From positions 1-64,000 of the forward strand of contig CAYXEK010000005.1 in NCBI GenBank assembly GCA_964463985.1: DNA of 64,000 nucleotides, read 5' to 3'. Position numbers and translations under genes: made by a program. Source of the stretch: JAXGPF01 sp964463985 (GTDB lineage Bacteria > Verrucomicrobiota > Kiritimatiellia > JAAZAB01). Below, piece after piece: positions 1-8,053 of this stretch (its first letter is position 1; the number at the start of each line of letters is the position of its first letter). The notes below the pieces were generated by a model. The model had not been told where the DNA came from and ran no database searches. It was given only the letters and a program-made list of their open reading frames with translations.

Positions 1-41
1 CACAAGATGCACAAAATCAGATCATTTGCGATTGCCGCGCC

Positions 42-138
42 GACTGGCATCTGCCAGTCTGGCGGATCGGCGGACACCCTGATACGCGAATCAATGCGGG
101 TATCCGGGTGTCAGCCGATCCATGTCCGCATAGCGGAC
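42..138. repeat. cluster of three hairpins (REP/MITE-like or structured RNA)
   Basis: Three inverted repeats lie end to end. The first is a perfect 8 bp stem, 42-49 with 52-59. The second is a 22 nt stem, 64-85 with 100-121, with about 2 mismatches and a 14 nt loop. The third is a perfect 6 bp stem, 124-129 with 133-138. Such packing in an otherwise empty region suggests a repetitive extragenic palindrome, a small non-autonomous element or a structured transcript. The sequence alone does not decide between them. Confidence 0.55.
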
Positions 139-194
139 AGCGCGGCATGCCACTCAATTCCAATAAACTTTCTCTTTTGCTGTTGCCTTTCCTG

Positions 195-284
195 CTTGTG
201 CTTCTTGTGCATCTTGTGGCTAACCTCTTACCCGGTTCCGAAATAAATAATCCTCATCTTCTTTGTGGCTTTGCGACTTTGTTA
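195..284. repeat. short 9-mer and 8-mer direct repeats
   Basis: Positions 195-221 hold three 9-mers built on CTTGTG (CTTGTGCTT, CTTGTGCAT, CTTGTGGCT). Positions 261-284 hold three 8-mers built on CTTTG (CTTTGTGG, CTTTGCGA, CTTTGTTA). The first series appears inverted at the window start (CACAAGATGCACA, 1-13). This resembles dispersed low-complexity intergenic text rather than coding DNA. Confidence 0.6.
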
Positions 285-397
285 GAGAATAAAGCGGTTT
301 TCTATGGGATGCTACTGTTTGAAAATCATGCCTTCCAATCACCGGACTCAGGATAATACGACCCGGCCATTATGCAATCTTATTCCGCAAACAAGCG

Positions 398-426
398 TTG
401 ACATCAGCGCCGCAAACGGCTATAAG
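398..426 (+). promoter_or_regulatory. sigma-70-type promoter of rpmI-rplT
   Basis: A perfect -35 box TTGACA (398-403) is followed after exactly 17 nt by TATAAG (421-426). Transcription would start near 433, giving a leader of about 60 nt before rpmI at 494. The leader contains a strong hairpin, CCGCAG-ACCG-CTGCGG, at 444-459. In many bacteria L20 represses its own operon through a leader structure, and this hairpin is a candidate for that, by inference only. Confidence 0.75.
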
Positions 427-493
427 GGTAATTTATTTGCTGACCGCAGACCGCTGCGGGGCGGCCGACAGCCCACAAAGAGGAGCATTGATT

Positions 494-682
494 ATGCCGA
501 AAATGAAAACCAAGAAATCAGTGGCCAAGCGGTTTCGCAAAACAGCTACGGGCAAATTGAAACACACCGGCGCCGCGCGCAGCCACCTGCTCTCATCCAA
601 ATCCAGCAAGCGCAAACGGAAAATGCGTAAAAACCAGGTGCTGGCATCCATGGAAACCAAACGGCTGGGCAAGCTGATTTAA
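494..682 (+). CDS. rpmI: 50S ribosomal protein L35
   Basis: This 62-residue basic protein is a component of the large ribosomal subunit. It begins MPKMKTKKSVAKRF and ends in the typical KRLGKLI-like tail; length and composition match bacterial L35. The ATG at 494 is chosen because AAAGAGGAG lies just upstream (477-485); a longer frame open from 398 has no homology before this Met. It is followed 59 nt later by rplT, the usual partner. Unlike the common infC-rpmI-rplT order, no infC is seen upstream, and the gene has its own consensus promoter. Confidence 0.96.
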   Translation: MPKMKTKKSVAKRFRKTATGKLKHTGAARSHLLSSKSSKRKRKMRKNQVLASMETKRLGKLI

Positions 683-741
683 GTTACTGCCTGGAAGCAT
701 TTTAACATCCAGTTGATTATCGAATAGAAAAGGGGATCATC

Positions 742-1098
742 ATGCCAAGAGCAACCAACGCGCCGGCATCCCGGCTTCGCCGCAAACGGGTTTTATCCAA
801 GGCCAGCGGGTTTTACGGCGCCCGCCACCGCCTGTTCCGCAAGGCCACCGAGGCCGTTGACCGCGCCATGCAGCTGGCCACCATCCACCGCAAGGAGCGC
901 AAACAGGACTACCGCGGCCTCTGGATCATCCGCGTCAATGCCGCGTGCAAGCTTTGCGGCATCACTTACAGCCGGCTGATCGAGGGTCTGCGCAAGGCGG
1001 ATATCCGCCTCAACCGCAAAATGCTGGCTGAAATCGCCATCCACGACGAGGCCGGCTTCGCGCAGATCGTGGAACTGGCCAAGGCTGCGCAGGCCTGA
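742..1098 (+). CDS. rplT: 50S ribosomal protein L20
   Basis: 118 residues, the normal length for L20, an assembly protein that binds 23S rRNA directly. The N terminus is Arg/Lys-rich and unstructured-looking, followed by the conserved segment containing SGFYGARHRLFRKA and then YRGLWIIRVNAA. AAAAGGGG upstream of the ATG serves as ribosome-binding site. It is co-transcribed with rpmI. In other bacteria L20 controls this operon by binding its leader; a leader hairpin exists here, but the control is not shown by sequence. Confidence 0.97.
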   Translation: MPRATNAPASRLRRKRVLSKASGFYGARHRLFRKATEAVDRAMQLATIHRKERKQDYRGLWIIRVNAACKLCGITYSRLIEGLRKADIRLNRKMLAEIAIHDEAGFAQIVELAKAAQA

Positions 1099-1110
1099 GA
1101 TGCTGTCAAA

Positions 1111-2433
1111 ATGAGCGGAATCTTCAAGGCTTACGATATCCGCGGCGTTTACGGCCGGGACCTGGATGAAGCCATGGCTGAAAAAATCGGCCGGGCATTC
1201 GTAACTTCTCTCCAATGCCGCAAGGTGGTCATCGGGCGCGACATGCGTCCGCACTCGCAGCCGCTGTTCGACGCCCTGGCCCGGGGCATTACGCTTCAGG
1301 GCGCTGATGTCATTGACCTGGGCCTGTGCTCCACGCCCATGTCGTATTACGGCAATGGCAGCCTGAACGCCGATGCCGGCATCATGATCACCGCCTCGCA
1401 CAATCCCGGCGAGTGGAACGGATTCAAGCTCAGCCGGCGACAGGCGGTGCCCATCAGCGGACAGACGGGCATCGCGGACATCGAACAACTGGCGCGGGCG
1501 GACCGGTTCCGGCCGGCGGCCCGCTCCGGCTCGGTATCCCGCCACGATGTGCAAGCGGCCTACACCGCGCATATCAGCAAATTCGCCGCGCTCCGGCAGC
1601 CGGTACGGATTGCCGTGGATTACGCCAACGCCATGGGCATCATGGAAGCCCGCGCCCTGGCCGGCCTGCTGGAAATCACCCCGCTTTATGACACGTTTGA
1701 CGGCACATTCCCCCACCACGAGGCCAACCCCCTGAAGACGGAAACCCTGGCCGACCTGCAGGAACTTATCCGCGGCGGCAATTACGATTTCGGCGCGGCC
1801 TTCGACGGCGACGCCGACCGCGTCGGCTTCGTGGACGAACGCGGAACAATCGTGCCCATGGACCTTGTTTCCGCCCTGATCGCAACCATCATGCTCAAGC
1901 GCGAACCGGGGTCCAACATCCTGTACGACCTGCGCAGCAGCTGGGCGGTCAAGGAAGCCATCGCGGAAAACGGCGGAAAACCGCACATGTGCCGCGTGGG
2001 CCATGCGTTCATCAAGCAGCAAATGCGGGAACTCCAGGCGGTTTTCGCCGGCGAGCTTTCGGGACATTATTATTTCCGCGACAATTTCTACACCGAAAGC
2101 GCCGCGCTGGCGGTGCTGGCGGTGGCCAACCTGGTCAGCCAGTCCGGCCAGCCGCTTTCGCAATTGATCAAACCGCTGCAGCGTTACGCCAAAAGCGATG
2201 AAATCAACTCCGAGGTGCGCGATACGGCCAAAGTGCTCCGGCGTCTGAAGGAAAAATACGCGGCGGGTGAAATCCTGGAACTGGACGGCTTGAGCGTCGT
2301 TTTCCCCGATTGGTGGTTCAATGTCCGGCCTTCGAACACGGAGCCCCTGATCCGCCTGAACCTGGAAGCGCGCACGCCGGAATTGCTCCGGCAACACACC
2401 GGCGACTTGCTCCGGGAAATCCGCGCCCCATGA
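1111..2433 (+). CDS. manB: phosphomannomutase/phosphoglucomutase
   Basis: A 440-residue alpha-D-phosphohexomutase that interconverts hexose 6- and 1-phosphates, feeding nucleotide-sugar synthesis in the cytoplasm. The active-site phosphoserine lies in the TASHNP motif (Ser about 96). The metal loop FDGDADR is at about 231-237. The C-terminal phosphate-binding motif RPSNTEPLIR lies near the end. All four domains appear intact. Family motifs do not separate mannose from glucose preference. It sits 12 nt after rplT without a clear ribosome-binding site, and its TGA overlaps the ATG of the next gene (galactokinase), which suggests translational coupling. Confidence 0.93.
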   Translation: MSGIFKAYDIRGVYGRDLDEAMAEKIGRAFVTSLQCRKVVIGRDMRPHSQPLFDALARGITLQGADVIDLGLCSTPMSYYGNGSLNADAGIMITASHNPGEWNGFKLSRRQAVPISGQTGIADIEQLARADRFRPAARSGSVSRHDVQAAYTAHISKFAALRQPVRIAVDYANAMGIMEARALAGLLEITPLYDTFDGTFPHHEANPLKTETLADLQELIRGGNYDFGAAFDGDADRVGFVDERGTIVPMDLVSALIATIMLKREPGSNILYDLRSSWAVKEAIAENGGKPHMCRVGHAFIKQQMRELQAVFAGELSGHYYFRDNFYTESAALAVLAVANLVSQSGQPLSQLIKPLQRYAKSDEINSEVRDTAKVLRRLKEKYAAGEILELDGLSVVFPDWWFNVRPSNTEPLIRLNLEARTPELLRQHTGDLLREIRAP

Positions 2434-3614
2434 ATCCGCGTCTGCCAGATGCGGTCTGCCGGCAACATTCCGCTCATTTCGGCCGGCCGCCGCAATGCAT
2501 GGCCTACGCCCCCGGGCGCGTGGAAATCCTGGGCAATCACACCGATTACAACGGCGGCCTGGCGCTGGCGGCCGCCATTGACGCCGGCGTCTGCGCGGCC
2601 GTCAGCCGCCAGCCGGCCCCGCGCGCCAACCTGCTGGCGCTTGACCTGGGCGAGACGGCGGCAGTGGCCCTGCCTGTTGCCGGCCCCGGCCAAACGGATG
2701 CCGCCGGCCAACCGCTCCCGCATTGGGCCAGGTACATCGCGGGCGTAGTCCACGGCCTGCCGGGCGGCGCAGGCGTTCAGGGCGGTTTCGCCATCAGCTT
2801 CAGCGGTGATATTCCCCGCGGCGCCGGGCTTTCCAGTTCGGCGGCGCTGGCTGTGGCTTCCGCCCTGGCCCTGGCGGCGCTGATGGATGAAAAAATTCCG
2901 CCCCTGGAACTGGCCCGGCTCTGCCAGGGGGCGGAAAATGAATTCGCCGGCGCGCATTGTGGTCTGCTGGACCAGCTTACATCGCTGTTTGGCGCGGACA
3001 ACGCGCTCGTGGCGATAGATTTTCAGACACTGGCCGCCCGGCCCATCCCCTTGCCCGGCGCCGCGGTTTGCCTGATCGCCGACACCGGGGTGCGCCACGC
3101 GCTGGCGGAATCCGCCTACAACGACCGCCGGAACCAATGCGAGGCGGCCGCGCGTTTCTGCGCCGGCGCGCTGGGGCGTCCCATCGCCACCCTGCGCGAC
3201 GTCACCCCCGCGGAATTCGACCGTCTGGCGCCGCGGATGGACGCCGCCGCCGCGCGGCGGGCACGGCATGTGTTTGAAGAAAACCGGCGGGTGCGGGAAG
3301 CCACGGCGGCGCTGCAAAGCGGCAACCTGACGGAATTCGGCCGCTTGATGTACGCTTCCCATCAAAGCTCGCGGGATAATTTCGAGAATTCCTGTCCGGA
3401 ACTGGATTACCTGGTGGAGCAATTTCGGCGGCTGCCGGAAGTCATCGGCGCGCGTCTGTCGGGCGGCGGATTCGGCGGCAGCGTCGTGGCGATGGCGCCG
3501 CCGGCCGCGGCCGGATCCATCGCCGCCGGGCTGCAAAAAGCCTTCCAGGAAAAGTTCCGCCGCCCCTGCGCGGTCCGCGCGATCAAACCTTCCGCCGGCG
3601 CGCGGCTGCTCTGA
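2430..3614 (+). CDS. galK: galactokinase-family GHMP sugar kinase
   Basis: 394 residues. The N terminus carries the sugar-kinase signature as GRVEILGNHTDYNGG; the classical form is GRVNLIGEHTDYNGG, so Asn and Glu are exchanged at two positions. The GHMP ATP-binding loop GAGLSSSAAL lies at about 129-138. A segment TGVRHALAESAYNDRR matches the galactokinase-type region after it, and the C terminus has the glycine-rich SGGGFGGS motif. The ATG at 2430 overlaps the mutase stop (ATGA). The likely reaction is ATP-dependent phosphorylation of galactose at C1, paired with the adjacent phosphohexomutase. The altered signature leaves a related sugar possible. Confidence 0.85.
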   Translation: MNPRLPDAVCRQHSAHFGRPPQCMAYAPGRVEILGNHTDYNGGLALAAAIDAGVCAAVSRQPAPRANLLALDLGETAAVALPVAGPGQTDAAGQPLPHWARYIAGVVHGLPGGAGVQGGFAISFSGDIPRGAGLSSSAALAVASALALAALMDEKIPPLELARLCQGAENEFAGAHCGLLDQLTSLFGADNALVAIDFQTLAARPIPLPGAAVCLIADTGVRHALAESAYNDRRNQCEAAARFCAGALGRPIATLRDVTPAEFDRLAPRMDAAAARRARHVFEENRRVREATAALQSGNLTEFGRLMYASHQSSRDNFENSCPELDYLVEQFRRLPEVIGARLSGGGFGGSVVAMAPPAAAGSIAAGLQKAFQEKFRRPCAVRAIKPSAGARLL

Positions 3615-3640
3615 ACGCCGCCGCAAAATACCGGCCGGGG

Positions 3641-4897
3641 TCAGACCAAAGTCTGTCCGCCACCCAGGCGGCGTCCCGCCAGTTCCCGATACATTATGTC
3701 CGCCAGCACGTTCCAGGAACCGAATTCCGGCGCCAGGCCGGGCTCGCCGGTTTCGCCGTGGTAATTTTCCGTGAACGAACCGATGGACTCCAGCGAGCGG
3801 GCGAGCGTCCGCAGCGTCCGCGCCGCCAAATCTTCCGCCTCGGATTTAAAGCCATAGGTCAGCAGCGCGTTGAACATGAAATAACTCAGCAGAATCCATA
3901 CCGGCCCCTGCCAGTTGGAATTGGTCAGCCGGTCGGGATAGCCGAACCGGGGCGGATTGCCGCGCCGGGCGTTGTTGTAATATTCGCTGGCGCGGGACAG
4001 GCTGCGGATGCCGTGCGGACTCAGGAAATGTTCCGGACTCAGGACATACCGGCGCAGCATGGCTGCAGCGCGGTCCGGCGGCGCCACACCGGCATACAGC
4101 GGGATCAGGTTGGAGGCGGTTTGAAAGGCATACGGCGCCTGAACGGCGCCGCGCGCGCCGCGCGCGTGCAAATGCAGTATCGGGCGTCCTTCGCAAAGAT
4201 TATAGGCGGCATAGGTCTGTTCTTCCTCCAGCCAGAGATGTTGATTGATCGCGCGCGCCAGCGCGGCGGCCTTGCCGCGGCATGCCGACTCCGCCGCGTC
4301 CGCCCCCAGCCGCCCGGCCAAGTCGGCCAACGCTTGATATTCCAGCCACAGCCAGGCATTGATGTCGGGCGTGATCACCGTGCCGGGCTGGAAAAACGAA
4401 ACCACGTCGTTATCCATGCCGCCCATGAAAACCGCCTGCCAGCGGAACAATCCGAATGGCGCGGAAAAATGGGCTTCATAATAAGCCAGGTATTGGCGCA
4501 ACGGTTCCAGACGCCGTTCGCCCCATGACCGGTCATCGGTCCGGGACACATAAAGCCAGGCGCCCTGGGCCATGAACGGATGCGCATGCCAGGGAGGATG
4601 GGTATGCGCCGGGCCGTCATGGATATGCACCACGCCCGGCGCGAAGCCGCTGCCGGCCTGGTGCGCCAGGGCGTTGTCAACCAGATGCCGCAGGTATTCC
4701 GGTTTTTGATCGTACGCCAGCCGCAAGGCGATATGATGCGCGTCCCAGTAATACATGGTGTCGGCGTAGCCGCCACCATGGGACGGCGTCAGCCAGGGAA
4801 AAGGCAAATGCGGGCCGGGCGGACGGATCAGCCGCGGCAGGATGGCTTGAATATGCCGATGGACTTGTTCAAAATCAGGCGATTGGGACAATTCCAT
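3641..4897 (-). CDS. GH63/GH37-like (trehalase-type) glycoside hydrolase
   Basis: A 418-residue (alpha/alpha)6-barrel-like protein with no signal peptide. Motifs include GGGYADTMYYWDAH near residue 41, like the trehalase substrate loop. FMGGMDND near 157 has the expected position of the catalytic acid. SNWQGPVW near 326 is the GH63-type signature, and FTENYHGETG near 375 is the expected catalytic-base region. Such enzymes cleave alpha-glucosides such as trehalose, mannosylglycerate or glucosylglycerate, or trimmed oligosaccharides. The exact substrate cannot be told. It is the last gene of a three-gene operon behind a sugar dehydrogenase and an unassigned barrel protein, and converges with galK across 26 bp. 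Confidence 0.75.
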   Translation of the reverse strand: MELSQSPDFEQVHRHIQAILPRLIRPPGPHLPFPWLTPSHGGGYADTMYYWDAHHIALRLAYDQKPEYLRHLVDNALAHQAGSGFAPGVVHIHDGPAHTHPPWHAHPFMAQGAWLYVSRTDDRSWGERRLEPLRQYLAYYEAHFSAPFGLFRWQAVFMGGMDNDVVSFFQPGTVITPDINAWLWLEYQALADLAGRLGADAAESACRGKAAALARAINQHLWLEEEQTYAAYNLCEGRPILHLHARGARGAVQAPYAFQTASNLIPLYAGVAPPDRAAAMLRRYVLSPEHFLSPHGIRSLSRASEYYNNARRGNPPRFGYPDRLTNSNWQGPVWILLSYFMFNALLTYGFKSEAEDLAARTLRTLARSLESIGSFTENYHGETGEPGLAPEFGSWNVLADIMYRELAGRRLGGGQTLV

Positions 4898-4918
4898 AAT
4901 GCTTGACTTTCCCTGTTG

Positions 4919-6178
4919 TCAATTGACGCCAGCGCCGGACGCCGGTTGCGGCCAGGCGGCATGCCATGCTTGCTTTAAATCATCCGGGACCAGGGTCGCC
5001 ACTTCCATAAAACCTGCGCCTTGCGCCGCCCGGGTGGCCGCCTGCCCCAATAATTCAGCGGCGAAAGCCTGTTCCACGGTAGTGGCCGGCGCGGCAGCCC
5101 CGCAAAGCACATCATAAAAATGCCGGACTACCGCCGGCGCGGCATTATAATGAATCCGATCCCGATAATCAAACCGCCACTGACCGACGTCCTGCGACGC
5201 GCCAAACCGCGGATAAACGGCAACCAGCCCCGTGCCATGATTGTCCGGGGCCGTATAACTGACGCGCATGACGCCCTCCGTGCCGGTTAATTCATATTCC
5301 CGGCTGGTATAACCGCGCGGCGAAAAATAGCACTCGACGTATGTTCCAAACGTCCCGTTTTCAAACTCGATCAGGCAGGCGGCATTGTCCGGCACATCCA
5401 CATCCCGTCCGAACACACACCGGTCGTCCACCCCCGCTGCCGGCGGCCGGGCCCCGCGCCGCACCGCGTCATTGCCGACACTCTCCTTGCAGGCCAAGCG
5501 CTCCGAACAATCGGCGCAGCGCAACGCGGGGGGCTTGTCTCCGCCGAAAACCTGCCGGCGCGCTACCGCGGAAACACGCCGCGGCCGGGTTTGCAGCCAG
5601 CTCAGCATGATATCGAAATCATGCGTCGCTTTTTCAATGAACATGCCGCCCCCGCCCGCCAGCGTGCGCCGGAAAGTGCGATACATGCTGTCGCCGTAAG
5701 GGCAATGCTGGGTAAAATTAACCGAACAAACGCGGCCGACAGCGCGGGCTGCCAGCAGTTCGCGCGCTTTTTGTGAAATCGGACTATAGCGCATGCAATG
5801 ATGCACCATGATCGGCCCGGCATAGCCTTGCGCGAACCGGACCACCGCGCAGATTTTTTCGAAAGTCGCCTCCAGCGGTTTCTCCAGCAAGACCGGGATG
5901 CGCTGTCCCGACAAAGACTGCAGGCTTTGCAAATGGCAATGATTGGGGGTGGCGATCACGATGCCGTCCAGGTTGTGGCGGGCGAGCATCGCCGCCGCAT
6001 CGGGATAACGCCGCGGCGCGCAGCCCAGATGCTCGCAGCCGGCGCGATAGTTCACATCGTTCGGTTCCACCACCGCCGTAACTTCGATCAGCCCGCCGGC
6101 GCCGATATGCAGATCGCGGGCCGTCCGCTTCCCCATCTGGCCAAACCCGATCACCCCCACGCGTTTCGCCGCATCCAT
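4919..6178 (-). CDS. Gfo/Idh/MocA-family oxidoreductase
   Basis: A 419-residue NAD(P)-dependent dehydrogenase of sugars, sugar acids or inositols. The Rossmann motif GVIGFGQMGKR is at the N terminus and the family's catalytic-region motif EKP appears as LLEKPLEA near residue 97. The C-terminal alpha/beta domain is present. An insert near residue 220 carries a cysteine cluster (CADCSERLAC), seen in some members and possibly metal-binding. Its ATG follows the preceding gene's TAA directly, so the two are tightly coupled. Neighbouring hydrolase genes suggest it oxidises or epimerises a sugar released or imported for this operon. Confidence 0.85.
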   Translation of the reverse strand: MDAAKRVGVIGFGQMGKRTARDLHIGAGGLIEVTAVVEPNDVNYRAGCEHLGCAPRRYPDAAAMLARHNLDGIVIATPNHCHLQSLQSLSGQRIPVLLEKPLEATFEKICAVVRFAQGYAGPIMVHHCMRYSPISQKARELLAARAVGRVCSVNFTQHCPYGDSMYRTFRRTLAGGGGMFIEKATHDFDIMLSWLQTRPRRVSAVARRQVFGGDKPPALRCADCSERLACKESVGNDAVRRGARPPAAGVDDRCVFGRDVDVPDNAACLIEFENGTFGTYVECYFSPRGYTSREYELTGTEGVMRVSYTAPDNHGTGLVAVYPRFGASQDVGQWRFDYRDRIHYNAAPAVVRHFYDVLCGAAAPATTVEQAFAAELLGQAATRAAQGAGFMEVATLVPDDLKQAWHAAWPQPASGAGVN

Positions 6179-7888
6179 TTAAACCTCCCTGGCGGCAATC
6201 AACGGCGTCATCTTCAGCGCCAGCTTGCGCCCCTGGCCGTGTGTGATCCACAGCCGGCCGCCCTTGGGACGCGGCTCCCAGCGCGCCGCCAGCGCCGGCG
6301 CGCACGGCAGCGGCTGGATACGCACCGCGCCGCCGCCGGCTTCCTGCGCCGTCGTCAGGATGTTGAGCGACCGCAACCCCTGCCAACCGCCGGCCAGGTC
6401 CGGCAACGCCCGGCGGCGTTTACCCGCCTGGACAAGCATGGGCAGCACCGCGGGGTTGCAGTCCAGGCACAGCGCCGCGCCATCGTCGGCGCGGCGCGGC
6501 GCGGCGCGGACGATGATGGCATCATCGTTGAAACGCCAGGTGGCGGTGAAAGCCGCTTCGCGCCAGCTAAACACACGGGCATTTTTTTGCGTCAACGACT
6601 CGCGCCGCCCCGCCGGCGGTTCCGGCTTGAGCCGGGTGGTGATGGCAAAAGCCATCGGTTCGTTGATGGTGCAATCGCCCAGCACCCGTTCGCTTTGCTC
6701 CCCCAGGTGGTAGCGGCTCCCGTCAATCACGAAGGGAATCATCCAGAGCGCATAACGGCCGCGCGCGACATTCTTCCAGTAGGGGTCCACGGCCGTTTCG
6801 TCATAAACCCGCAAGTCCGCCAGCCGCAAGCCAAAACCGTCGCGATCGGCGCGCAAGCGCGCCCGGTACGACGGCATGCAGGCCATGGCGCAGGCGCTTT
6901 CCGGAAAAAGAGTGCCCGGCGCCTTGGCGCGAAACCAAACCTGGCCCGGTGAAACCCGGGGGTAACGCCGCCGATACCACTGGGCATAACGGCCGGCGCC
7001 GGCACAGGCAGCGGCGCCGCGCCGGCACAAGTCGCCCAGGAAACGCAATTGGCGGCGATACGCGGCGCGCAGCAAGTTCCAGCGCTGCGCCCCGTTTTCC
7101 GACACAAACGCCGTCAGCCCGATGGGCTGGCCCTGCGCGAACGAGAATCGGGACAGCGGGTTGATGTAGCGTTCCAGCATGTCCATGCCGAACCAGCCCG
7201 ACTGGATCATGAACGGCTCCGTGGACCAGGTGCGATGCTCGTGTGCGTAATTCATCAGAATGTCGCAAGTAACCAGCGGGTACACCAGGTAATCGGCCCG
7301 GCCGGCCGCGGTCCGCGCCGGATGCCAGATGTATTTCCGGGCCGGCCAATACGGCAGCCAATACCAGCTACCCCACATGCTGTAGCCGTCTACGCCATAC
7401 TGGTCGCGGCACAAGCCGAAAGTTTTAACGCCGTATTTTTCCGCCAGGTATTCCACGGAAAACGTGTCAATCATCCACATGGAAACCACGGCCGGATACC
7501 GGCGAAACACCTTGAAATAGGCTTCCATGGCGGTGTCCAGCAAGCGGCGCCGCTCCGGTTGATGGTAACCGATGGTCAGCGAATGCTCGGCCCACCACCA
7601 TTCCTGGCCGGCCGCCAGCCGATATGGCACGCCGGCGGCCTTGGCATGGGACGCCGTGATTTCCAGCCAGACGCCGGTCTCGTGCGACGGGCCGAGGGAC
7701 TGGCAGAAAGCCGTCTTGGCCGCATCCGCCAACACGTCATAGCGCAGCAACCATGTAGCGCACAATTTTTCCGCATTCAGCCACTGCCGCAAATCCGCCG
7801 CAATTTGCCAGTTGGTATAGAGCGGAGCGGTGTCTTCCCCGCGCAACGGAATGTTATAGATCAGGAACCGGTTCCCGGCGTTCGACAT
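6179..7888 (-). CDS. unassigned carbohydrate-locus protein, NodB/GH57-like barrel fold suspected
   Basis: 569 residues, no signal peptide, first gene of the operon, with GAGGAG 7 nt before the ATG. I do not recognise a named family with certainty. Residues about 1-300 read like the irregular (beta/alpha)7 barrel of polysaccharide deacetylases and GH57/GH38-type enzymes. Examples are TWLLRYDVLAD near 44, a long Trp/Tyr-rich stretch around residues 175-200, and HEHRTWSTEPF near 220. Residues about 370-569 look like beta-sandwich accessory modules. Catalytic residues cannot be assigned. Context (dehydrogenase, glycosidase, AraC regulator) supports a role in saccharide breakdown. Confidence 0.5.
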   Translation of the reverse strand: MSNAGNRFLIYNIPLRGEDTAPLYTNWQIAADLRQWLNAEKLCATWLLRYDVLADAAKTAFCQSLGPSHETGVWLEITASHAKAAGVPYRLAAGQEWWWAEHSLTIGYHQPERRRLLDTAMEAYFKVFRRYPAVVSMWMIDTFSVEYLAEKYGVKTFGLCRDQYGVDGYSMWGSWYWLPYWPARKYIWHPARTAAGRADYLVYPLVTCDILMNYAHEHRTWSTEPFMIQSGWFGMDMLERYINPLSRFSFAQGQPIGLTAFVSENGAQRWNLLRAAYRRQLRFLGDLCRRGAAACAGAGRYAQWYRRRYPRVSPGQVWFRAKAPGTLFPESACAMACMPSYRARLRADRDGFGLRLADLRVYDETAVDPYWKNVARGRYALWMIPFVIDGSRYHLGEQSERVLGDCTINEPMAFAITTRLKPEPPAGRRESLTQKNARVFSWREAAFTATWRFNDDAIIVRAAPRRADDGAALCLDCNPAVLPMLVQAGKRRRALPDLAGGWQGLRSLNILTTAQEAGGGAVRIQPLPCAPALAARWEPRPKGGRLWITHGQGRKLALKMTPLIAAREV

Positions 7889-7969
7889 AATAGCTCCTCT
7901 ACGCCACCCAGCCGCTGCGGCATGCGGCGGACGCGCAACTGCGCAGCCAGGCTATCGGGCAAAAAAATA

Positions 7970-7998
7970 TTTACATATCAACGGCAGGATACTATGCT
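7970..7998 (+). promoter_or_regulatory. probable promoter of the AraC-type regulator
   Basis: TTTACA (7970-7975) is followed after exactly 17 nt by TATGCT (7993-7998), ending 55 nt before the regulator's ATG. It shares bases with the divergent operon promoter. Confidence 0.55.
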
Positions 7999-8018
7999 GA
8001 CCGCCAGGCTGGATGCAA
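7989..8018 (-). promoter_or_regulatory. probable promoter of the carbohydrate operon
   Basis: Read on the minus strand, TTGCAT (8018-8013) is followed after 18 nt by TAGTAT (7994-7989). It would drive the genes from 7888 to 3641 with a leader of about 95 nt. Its -10 box overlaps the -10 box of the divergent araC-type gene, so the two promoters should compete for RNA polymerase. Confidence 0.5.
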
Positions 8019-8053
8019 TAGCATTATCAATCAGATTATTGGCAATTTAACAC

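Larger units (their letters stand above)
1..397. other. intergenic region rich in inverted and short direct repeats
   Basis: I see no convincing gene here. The short open frames are low in information and have no credible Shine-Dalgarno site. The region holds three hairpins between 42 and 138, a 13 bp inverted repeat joining 1-13 with 206-218, and short direct repeats at 195-221 and 261-284. infC, which usually precedes rpmI, is not present on the visible side, so either it lies elsewhere or the gene order is rearranged. Confidence 0.7.

Noticed and set aside
7..397. Short open frames of 79-108 codons upstream of rpmI
   Set aside because: No ribosome-binding sites, mutually overlapping, and they run through repeats and hairpins.
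793..2397. 534-codon minus-strand frame opposite rplT and the mutase
   Set aside because: Antisense shadow; both plus-strand genes are unmistakable.
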